Origin: JANNGZ01 sp031404155
GTDB lineage: Bacteria > Pseudomonadota > Gammaproteobacteria > Burkholderiales > Burkholderiaceae_C
NCBI GenBank assembly: GCA_031404155.1
Contig: JANNGZ010000172.1
Span: 1 to 10,938, forward strand
Direction: 5' to 3'
Length of the DNA: 10,938 nt
Part shown: positions 6,146 to 10,938 of the stretch, in pieces
How positions within the stretch are numbered: position 1 is the first letter of the stretch
Layout of the letters: the number at the start of each line of letters is the position of its first letter
Position numbers and translations under genes: made by a program
The notes under the pieces: model-generated
The model's database searches: none
What the model was told of the DNA's origin: nothing
Seen by the model: only the letters and a program-made list of their open reading frames with translations

Positions 6146-7695
6146 GCGCTGGCGCCTTCGGGGCGGAAGCTGCCGCGTGCTTCGTCGCTGCGGGTCTCGT
6201 CGGTGCGCGCCACGTAGGGCACGGTCACGGTCACCACGGTGCCGCCGGCCGGGTTCTCGGTGATCGCCAGCGTGGCCTTGTGGCCGTATAGCAATTGCAG
6301 CCGCTCGCGGATGTTGGCCAGGCCCACGCCGGTGCCCGCGGTGGCAGCCTTGCCGAAGCCCAGGCCGGTGTCGGCCACCGTCACCGCCAGCTTGCCGTGC
6401 ACGATCTCGGCCCGCACGCTCAAAGACCCGCCTTCGGCCTTGGGCTCCAGGCCATGTTTGATCGCGTTTTCCACCAGGGTCTGGATCATCATCGGCGGGA
6501 ACTCCGCCGAGTGCAGGCCTTCGGGCACGTCGATGCGCACGTTCAGGCGCTCTTCCATGCGCACCTTGAGAATCTCGAGGTAAGGCCGGATGACGGCCAG
6601 CTCACGCCCCAGCTCCCGCGCGCCGCCGTCGCTGGCCTCGCGCATCGTGGGCATGCTGGCGCGCAGCAGCGCAATCAAATGCTTCTGCATCTGGCTGGCA
6701 CGGGCCGGGTCGGTCTCGATCAGGTGGTCGATCGAAGCCAGTGTGTTGAACAGGAAGTGCGGCTCCACCTGCGCCTGCATCGCGGCCATGCGCGCCTCCA
6801 CCACCTGGCGCTTGAGCGATTCGGACTCGGCCACCTCGGTCGCCTGCGCCGCCTTCACCTCGGCCTGCAGGCGGCCCTTGTAGGTGAACTTGATCACCAC
6901 CGAGCCCAGAATCCAGAGCAGCGCCAGGTTGGTCAGGAAGTCGCCATAACGCACCGTGCGCACCCGGTAGCGCATGCCGCTGGCCGCGTCGGTCTCGATC
7001 TGGGCCGCTTCTTTTGCAGCTTCCCTCGCGGCGTCGCGAGCGTCCCGCGCCGCCTCTTCGGCCGCCTCCTTGGCGTCGCGCAGCGCCTCTTCGATCGACT
7101 CCCGCGCCTCCTCGACCGCACGTTTCACCTCGTCGGACTTCGCGCCCGGCGGCAGCTTGATCTGCACGCCGTCGCCGCCAATGCCGATCGAGACACCGCC
7201 GGACGGTGTGGGCGCTGTGCTGGGGGTCGTCGGCGTGGTGGGCGTGGCGGGCGTGGTGGGCGTCGTCGGCGTGGAGGTCGTGGTCGGTGTCGTGGGCGTG
7301 GTGGGCGTGGGCAGGTTCGGCACGTCAGAGGCCGCGGTTGCCGGCCCGCCGAGCTTGCGCGGCGTGATGCGCACACCGCGCTCGTCGATCGAGATGTCCA
7401 GGCCTTCGGGCAGGCTGGCCGCGGGTTTGGGCTTGTTCACCTTCACCACCGGCTCGCGCTTGGGCGCCTTGGCCGAGCGCGGTGCGTCGTGCACTTGCTC
7501 GGTCACCTTCCAGCTGAACGGCGGCATCGTCTGCACCAGCTCGACGAACACGATCAGCAGGATCGCCAGCACGACGAAGCGCTTCCAGCTGATCGACACC
7601 AGCCAGTTGGCGTAGACGTGGAAGGCGCGCACCAGCGGCTCGGTGCGCTCGCGCCAGCGCCGGGCGGTTTCGGGGTCGAGGTAGGAAGCGGGCAT
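6142..7695 (-). CDS. LytS/YehU-type sensor histidine kinase with a repeat-rich outer domain
   Basis: This 517-residue membrane kinase should phosphorylate the LytTR regulator of the same operon. Membrane segments lie at about 37-57 and 252-270, leaving about 190 residues outside. That part holds two similar motifs, GLDISIDERGVRI (98-110) and GVSIGIGGDGVQI (167-179), separated by a Thr/Pro repeat (129-164), followed by a long Ala/Glu/Arg helix (about 186-233). The cytoplasmic part starts with a helix (271-305) and the His_kinase (PF06580) core: QVEPHFLFNT with phosphoacceptor His313, N-box VENAIKHG (Asn410), DTGLGF (442-447) and GTGVGL (454-459). The catalytic core is therefore complete. It differs from classic LytS proteins, which have a multi-span membrane sensor. 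The start at 7695 is inferred from the protein; the frame is open to 7902 but that stretch looks non-coding. No Shine-Dalgarno is evident at this start. Confidence 0.92.
   Translation of the reverse strand: MPASYLDPETARRWRERTEPLVRAFHVYANWLVSISWKRFVVLAILLIVFVELVQTMPPFSWKVTEQVHDAPRSAKAPKREPVVKVNKPKPAASLPEGLDISIDERGVRITPRKLGGPATAASDVPNLPTPTTPTTPTTTSTPTTPTTPATPTTPTTPSTAPTPSGGVSIGIGGDGVQIKLPPGAKSDEVKRAVEEARESIEEALRDAKEAAEEAARDARDAAREAAKEAAQIETDAASGMRYRVRTVRYGDFLTNLALLWILGSVVIKFTYKGRLQAEVKAAQATEVAESESLKRQVVEARMAAMQAQVEPHFLFNTLASIDHLIETDPARASQMQKHLIALLRASMPTMREASDGGARELGRELAVIRPYLEILKVRMEERLNVRIDVPEGLHSAEFPPMMIQTLVENAIKHGLEPKAEGGSLSVRAEIVHGKLAVTVADTGLGFGKAATAGTGVGLANIRERLQLLYGHKATLAITENPAGGTVVTVTVPYVARTDETRSDEARGSFRPEGASA
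7204..7311. repeat. Thr/Pro-coding tandem repeat inside the kinase gene
   Basis: Imperfect 9-base units close to GGCGTGGTG (plus strand) repeat over about 108 bases. On the coding strand they give PTTPTTP-like units at kinase residues 129-164. Such Thr/Pro runs are extended linkers and may be glycosylated in some exported proteins. The units are multiples of three, so copy-number change would keep the frame. Confidence 0.85.
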
Positions 7696-8068
7696 GGGGA
7701 TCGAGGAGGCTCTGGAGCACGGCGCGGGGCCGCCGGCGAATGTGGCGCAATGTACTGAAGGCCGCCGCCAGGCGCGACCGGCTCGCGACACGCCGCCGCG
7801 CTCGGCCGACAGGCTGCGCGGGTGAGTGACAGCCGCGCGATGGCTGCGGCCGCGCCGCGCGCCGGGCCGTCGAACCCGGCGGCCGCCCGGCGCGAAGCAC
7901 ACCCTCGTGCGGCCGCAGATCGGCGCGCCTCAGGGGCAATCCCAGGGTGCGGGCGGGAACTTATTGGCGGCCTTGGCGCAATATCGACATGCCCAGCCCG
8001 CAACCCCACCCGTCGGCTCAGTGCCGCCGACCTTCCCGCGCTGCGGACAGCGCGTGGCCCAAACGAAG
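7696..8068. other. Divergent intergenic region between kinase operon and sigma operon
   Basis: This 373-base stretch contains no gene I can support. It must hold the promoters of both operons. A GGAACTT element (7956-7962, plus) is the only clear promoter-like sequence. A 6-base inverted repeat with an 8-base loop lies at 7861-7880. ORFs crossing the region on either strand encode Arg/Pro/Ala-rich chains typical of GC-rich non-coding DNA. Confidence 0.7.
7956..7988 (+). promoter_or_regulatory. Candidate ECF-type promoter for the sigma factor operon
   Basis: GGAACTT at 7956-7962 matches the -35 element used by many ECF sigma factors. The -10 element is less clear: TATCGAC lies at 7982-7988, a spacing longer than usual, and the bases at the ideal distance (about 7978-7982) are not distinctive. 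The element lies 107 bases upstream of the chosen sigma start. Self-regulation of ECF operons is common, so the sigma factor may act on this site itself. Confidence 0.45.
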
Positions 8069-8704
8069 ATGCGCGCCACCGCGATGATGCCCTTCGTGCC
8101 CTGGACCCCCCGCCCCGCCACGGCCGCTGGCCACGATGACGACGACGCGACGCTGGCCGCGCGTGTCGCGCGCGGCGACGCGGCCGCGCTGGAGATGGTC
8201 TACCGCCGTGAAGCGGGCCCGGTGTACCGCTTCCTCTTCGCGCTGAGCGGAGGCAACGCCGGCTGGGCCGCGGACGCGACGCAGGAGGCGTTCACTCGAT
8301 TCGCCACCCGGCCCGAGGCCTTTGATGCCGGCCGCGCCGCGCTCGGTGCCTACCTGGCCGAAGCCGGCCGCCATGCGCTGCTGGCCTTGTGGCGCGAGGC
8401 GCCGCTGCCGGCACTCGAAGACGACGACGGCGAAGCGGCCGACGGCGGCGCCGAGGATGCGTCGCCCGAGGCGCTGCTGGTGCGGCGCCAGAGCCAGCAG
8501 GCGCTGTGGGCCGCGCTGCGCGCGCTGGCCTGGCCGATGCGCGAGGCGGTGGTGCTGGTGGATTTGCAGGAGCGCTCGTACGAAGAGGCCGCCGCGATCG
8601 CCGGGATCGAGCTCAACACGCTGCGCACGCGCCTGCACCGCGCGCGCCGGCAACTGGCGCGGCGCTTGAACGCCGTGCCCGCTCGCGATGAACAAGGACG
8701 CTGA
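8069..8704 (+). CDS. ECF-type RNA polymerase sigma factor (sigma-70 family)
   Basis: This protein, about 211 residues, directs RNA polymerase to a special promoter set. Sigma region 2 covers about 27-103 (ATLAARVARGDAAALEMVYR, then DATQEAFTRF and YLAEAGRHALLALWRE). Region 4 covers about 137-195, with the helix-turn-helix SYEEAAAIAGIELNTLRTRL followed by HRARRQLARRL. A very acidic linker (LEDDDGEAADGGAED, 106-120) joins them. There is no region 1 or 3, as expected for ECF factors. The start is uncertain: in-frame ATGs lie at 8069, 8084 and 8087, none with a strong Shine-Dalgarno. The frame is open to 7826, but that part would read through the GGAACTT element and has no family similarity. The next gene starts three bases after the stop and is probably its membrane anti-sigma factor. 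The stimulus is unknown. Confidence 0.9.
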   Translation: MRATAMMPFVPWTPRPATAAGHDDDDATLAARVARGDAAALEMVYRREAGPVYRFLFALSGGNAGWAADATQEAFTRFATRPEAFDAGRAALGAYLAEAGRHALLALWREAPLPALEDDDGEAADGGAEDASPEALLVRRQSQQALWAALRALAWPMREAVVLVDLQERSYEEAAAIAGIELNTLRTRLHRARRQLARRLNAVPARDEQGR

Positions 8705-8707
8705 ACC

Positions 8708-9403
8708 ATGAATGACCCTTCAGACCGCAGCGGCGGTGAGCCCCGTGATCGGGGCCGCGCCGACGCCGGCGCCATGTCCGGGCTGACCTGGCTGGCCACG
8801 CTCACCCGCAACGCCACGGCCGAGCTGGCCCTGCACGAGCCGCCGGCGCGGGTGGCGCAGGCGATGCATGCGGCCTACGCCGCGAAAGCAGCGGCAAACC
8901 TGTCCGCATCGTCGTCGTCGTCGGAATCGTCGTCGTCGTCATCAGCATCAGCTTCAGCATCGGCGTCCGTGCGCGCCACGCCGCTGAAGCCCGCTGGCGC
9001 GCCGCGCCGCGCCGGCTGGAGGACCTGGCTGCTTTCCGGGGCCGGCGTCTGCGCCGCGGTGCTGCTCGGTTCGCTGGTGCTCCTGCTGCTGGCGCCGGAC
9101 CCGCCGCGGCAAGACGCTCGCCCGGGCACAGGCCTGGAAGCAGCTACCACCGCCGACCCGGCATCACAAAGCAGCGGCTTCATGTCGATCGCGCCCGCGG
9201 CGCGCTGGAGTGCCGTGCTCGCCGACACCGGCACCGCGGGGCGCGGGCCGGCGCCGGCATGGGTGGTGGCCACCGAGATGCCGCGTGAAAGGCTCGCCGC
9301 GCTCGGCCTGCCCTATGACCCCGCACGCGCCGGCGAGCGGGTGCGCGCCGAGCTGTTGATGCACCCCTCCGGCGACGTGCTCGCGGTCCGGGTGCTGCAT
9401 TGA
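8708..9403 (+). CDS. Single-span membrane protein, probable anti-sigma factor
   Basis: This 231-residue protein is encoded three bases after the ECF sigma gene, with AAGGA (8694-8698) 9 bases before the start. The cytoplasmic part (about 1-100) has a helical stretch LTWLATLTRNATAELALHEPPARVAQAMHAAY-like (26-57), then a Ser/Ala tract (66-87). One membrane helix lies at about 106-129 and the rest is probably periplasmic. The outer part contains RWSAVLADT, AWVVATEMPRERLAALGLPYDP and ERVRAELLMHPSGDVLAVRVLH. These look conserved in hypothetical proteins that follow similar sigma genes in Burkholderiales, an impression from memory only. No His-x3-Cys-x2-Cys zinc motif of classical anti-sigma factors is present. 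The role as anti-sigma factor rests on position and topology. It could instead be a separate membrane component. Confidence 0.8.
   Translation: MNDPSDRSGGEPRDRGRADAGAMSGLTWLATLTRNATAELALHEPPARVAQAMHAAYAAKAAANLSASSSSSESSSSSSASASASASVRATPLKPAGAPRRAGWRTWLLSGAGVCAAVLLGSLVLLLLAPDPPRQDARPGTGLEAATTADPASQSSGFMSIAPAARWSAVLADTGTAGRGPAPAWVVATEMPRERLAALGLPYDPARAGERVRAELLMHPSGDVLAVRVLH
8903..8968. repeat. Ser/Ala-coding trinucleotide repeat in the putative anti-sigma gene
   Basis: Runs of TCG (four, then five copies broken by GAA) are followed by alternating TCA/TCG/GCA/GCT codons. They encode a Ser-rich then Ser-Ala tract at residues 66-87, just before the membrane helix. The repeat sits in the linker between the presumed sigma-binding part and the membrane. 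Confidence 0.85.
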
Positions 9404-9425
9404 GCACCGCTGTTCAAACCCTGCC

Positions 9426-9430
9426 AGGAG
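9426..9430 (+). promoter_or_regulatory. Shine-Dalgarno that fixes the start of the secreted protein gene
   Basis: AGGAG ends 8 bases before the ATG at 9439, an ideal spacing. This favours 9439 over the in-frame TTG at 9400, which overlaps the previous stop codon (TTGA). Confidence 0.75.
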
Positions 9431-9438
9431 ATGCTGCG

Positions 9439-10824
9439 ATGAAAAATCTCAAGCCGCTGCCAGCACTGCCAACAACGCTGCCGTCGCCAATGCTGATGCC
9501 ACCGGCGCCGCACCCGCCCCGCTGCGCGCGGCTGTTCGGCGCCGCGCTGCGGTCCACGCCCTGGCCGTTTGCGCTCTTTTCGTTTGCGCGCTTGCCGATG
9601 GCGCCACCACGGCTTGCGCCCCTGCGGCTTGCGCGGCTACGGCTTGCGCCATCCCTGCTCGCAGCCCTGGTGCTCGTGCCTTGGCTGCTCGCGCCGACTT
9701 GCGCACTCGCTCAAGAGTCCGTGATCGCGCAGGGCATGGAGTTCCTCAACCGCGAGCTGGCGCAGTTGCGCATCGAGGCCGACACGCTCGGTTTTGCGGC
9801 CCACGAGGTCGGCAACGAACGGGTGGTGAAGGGCGCACCGTACTGCGCCGACGCGGTGCACGAGAACATCCAGCACCTTGCCGACGGCAACCGCATCGTG
9901 CGCTCGAGCACCACCAAACTTTGCCGCGACGGCGAAGGCCGCACCCGCCAGGAGCTCGACCGCGGCGGGCGCAAGCAGGTGTGGCTGCGCGACCCGGTGG
10001 CCAAGGAAACCTGGCTGCTCGACCCCGAGCGCAAAACCGCGCGCCGCATGAGCGGCAGCTCGGGTCTGGCCACGGCGTGGCCACCCGGCAGCGGGCACGA
10101 CAGCCCGGCCTGGCGCGAGTACAGCGAACGCCTGCGTGAGTACGCCGAGCGCATGCGCGAATGGGCGCGTGGTGTGGCCGAGCGGTCGCGCGCGGCCGCG
10201 CCGGGCGCACCGGGTGCCGGCCAGGCGCCGAGCGCCACGCCGGCTCCGCTGGCGCCCACGCCGGCCACGCCCCCGGTTCCACCGACACCCCCGGTGGCAC
10301 CGGCGCCACCGCCCGCGCCGGTGTTCATCACGCCCGGCGCGGTGGCGTCGCCGGACCCGAACAAGCACTTCGATGTCGAGGTGCATGTGCTGCGCCTGGA
10401 CGACGACGGCAAGCCCGGTACGCGACCCTTGCCGCTGCCCGGCCATGCGCCGTTGCCGCCGGCGGTGAGTTGGTTATCGCAGGGCCTGGCGCCGCGGGGC
10501 GCGGGCGTGGCCACCTCGCTGGGCAGCAAGGAGATCGAGGGCCTGAAGGTGAACGGCGAACGCACCACCTGGACCATCGAGGCGGGCAAGGTCGGCAACG
10601 AAAAACCGATCCTGATCACCCGCGATGTGTGGACCTCACCCGAGCTGATGCTCACCGTGATGACCCGCGACTTCGACCCGCGCAGCCTGGAGACGCTGTA
10701 CCGGCTCACGCAGGTGAAACGCGGCGAGCCCGACCCCGCGCTGCTGAAGGTGCCGGCCGACTACACGCCGACCACGCGGGTGCCGACACCGCGGGTGCCG
10801 TCGGCGCCAGGGACGCGGGGCTGA
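9439..10824 (+). CDS. Conserved secreted protein of unknown function (third gene of the sigma operon)
   Basis: This 461-residue protein has no function I can name. A hydrophobic segment (LLAALVLVPWLLAPTCALA, about 73-91) followed by QES suggests cleavage after Ala91. The about 70 residues before it are unusually long for a signal peptide and contain a pentapeptide repeat. An internal ATG at 9598 would give a normal 38-residue signal but has no Shine-Dalgarno. The mature part has module 1 (about 124-195, with LADGNRIVRSSTTKLCRDGEGRTRQE and LLDPERKTARR), a charged helix (216-243), a Pro/Ala linker (245-287) and module 2 (about 350-433, with KEIEGLKVNGERTTWTI, WTSPELMLTVMTRDFDPR, YRLTQVKRGEPDPALLKVPADY). 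Similar modules occur in exported hypothetical proteins, notably of Acidobacteria, from memory. Being coupled to sigma and anti-sigma genes, it may be a target or a sensor of the regulon. Confidence 0.85.
   Translation: MKNLKPLPALPTTLPSPMLMPPAPHPPRCARLFGAALRSTPWPFALFSFARLPMAPPRLAPLRLARLRLAPSLLAALVLVPWLLAPTCALAQESVIAQGMEFLNRELAQLRIEADTLGFAAHEVGNERVVKGAPYCADAVHENIQHLADGNRIVRSSTTKLCRDGEGRTRQELDRGGRKQVWLRDPVAKETWLLDPERKTARRMSGSSGLATAWPPGSGHDSPAWREYSERLREYAERMREWARGVAERSRAAAPGAPGAGQAPSATPAPLAPTPATPPVPPTPPVAPAPPPAPVFITPGAVASPDPNKHFDVEVHVLRLDDDGKPGTRPLPLPGHAPLPPAVSWLSQGLAPRGAGVATSLGSKEIEGLKVNGERTTWTIEAGKVGNEKPILITRDVWTSPELMLTVMTRDFDPRSLETLYRLTQVKRGEPDPALLKVPADYTPTTRVPTPRVPSAPGTRG
9607..9651. repeat. 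Three tandem 15-base units in the leader of the secreted protein
   Basis: Three units share the core CGGCTTGCGC at exact 15-base spacing (9610, 9625, 9640). They encode PRLAP, LRLAR and LRLAP. The repeat makes the basic stretch directly before the hydrophobic core of the signal sequence. Confidence 0.85.
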
Positions 10825-10938
10825 TGCGCAGACTGCACTCAAACGGCGGACCACCGATGACCGCGCCGAGAGTGCGAAGCCGACTGCGGCGCTGTGCTCC
10901 GCTCCTCGTCCGGGCTTCGCCCGGCCTCCTCCTTTACC
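10824..10938 (+). CDS. Possible start of a further gene (runs off the window)
   Basis: An ORF opens at the ATG that overlaps the previous stop by one base (TGATG) and stays open to the window end. A second in-frame ATG at 10857 has GGCGGA (10845-10850) 6 bases upstream. From there it reads MTAPRVRSRLRRCAPLLV, a basic then hydrophobic start that could be a signal sequence. The stretch is only 38 codons and overlaps a palindrome that looks intergenic, so it may be non-coding. Confidence 0.25.
   Translation, partial: MRRLHSNGGPPMTAPRVRSRLRRCAPLLVRASPGLLLY
10910..10924. repeat. Small hairpin CCGGGC-TTC-GCCCGG
   Basis: This is a perfect 6-base inverted repeat with a 3-base loop, about 85 bases after the secreted protein gene. 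No T-run follows, so a terminator role is weak. It may be part of a dispersed palindromic element, or chance in GC-rich DNA. Confidence 0.35.

Noticed and set aside
5043..6263. Plus-strand ORF (406 codons) opposite the regulator and small membrane protein genes
   Set aside because: It has no domain and is antisense to a clear receiver and LytTR protein; the tail is Ser/Arg low complexity.
7204..7311. Repeat run considered as a CRISPR array or minisatellite outside genes
   Set aside because: Units are 9 bases with no spacers and keep the kinase reading frame as Thr/Pro codons.
6295..7758. Long plus-strand ORF (487 codons) opposite the kinase gene
   Set aside because: Its His/Arg/Gly-rich composition and position antisense to a clear histidine kinase mark it as a shadow.
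7696..7902. N-terminal extension of the histidine kinase
   Set aside because: The extra 69 residues are Arg/Ala/Pro-rich and precede a normal start (MPASYLDPET) before the first membrane helix.
7826..8068. N-terminal extension of the sigma factor
   Set aside because: The 81 extra residues are Arg/Pro-rich, have no sigma similarity, and the stretch contains the GGAACTT promoter-like element.
9400..9438. TTG start overlapping the anti-sigma stop codon (TTGA)
   Set aside because: Coupling is possible, but the ATG at 9439 has a much better Shine-Dalgarno at ideal spacing.
10910..10924. Intrinsic terminator for the sigma operon
   Set aside because: The hairpin is short and no T-run follows it, so it is listed only as an inverted repeat.

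Overview
The window looks like a chromosomal piece of a high-GC betaproteobacterium, most likely Burkholderiales (the Leptothrix/Rubrivivax/Methylibium/Rhizobacter side). This rests on codon bias, the Rep-type helicase, the AEC transporter and the general look of the proteins; no marker gene confirms it. I saw no rRNA, tRNA, CRISPR array, insertion sequence or phage gene.

Left part (1-4901). A truncated AEC-family transporter (<1-285, minus) lies downstream of a Tat-exported PhoD-type alkaline phosphatase (327-1892, minus). The phosphatase is divergent from the replication helicase gene rep (2021-4078, plus). A G-rich run and a perfect hairpin separate rep from a YhhN/TMEM86-type lysoplasmalogenase gene (4221-4901, plus).

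Middle part (4905-7695, all minus). Three genes are fused by two 4-base ATGA start/stop overlaps: a LytS/YehU-type membrane histidine kinase (6142-7695), a 128-residue membrane protein of unknown function (5759-6145) and a LytTR response regulator (4905-5762). The kinase carries an unusual extracytoplasmic part: two related short beta-like motifs separated by a Thr/Pro repeat, then a long Ala/Glu/Arg helix.

Right part (8069-10824, all plus). An ECF sigma factor gene, a single-span membrane protein that is probably its anti-sigma factor but lacks a zinc motif, and a large secreted protein of unknown function are tightly packed. A GGAACTT element, the typical ECF -35 sequence, lies upstream of the sigma gene. 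A possible further gene begins at the stop codon of the secreted protein and runs off the window.

The two signalling sets are divergent across a 373-base region (7696-8068). The best candidate for an undescribed system is this back-to-back pair: a two-component system with an extra membrane protein, and an ECF sigma/anti-sigma/secreted-protein set. A functional link between them is inferred from position only.
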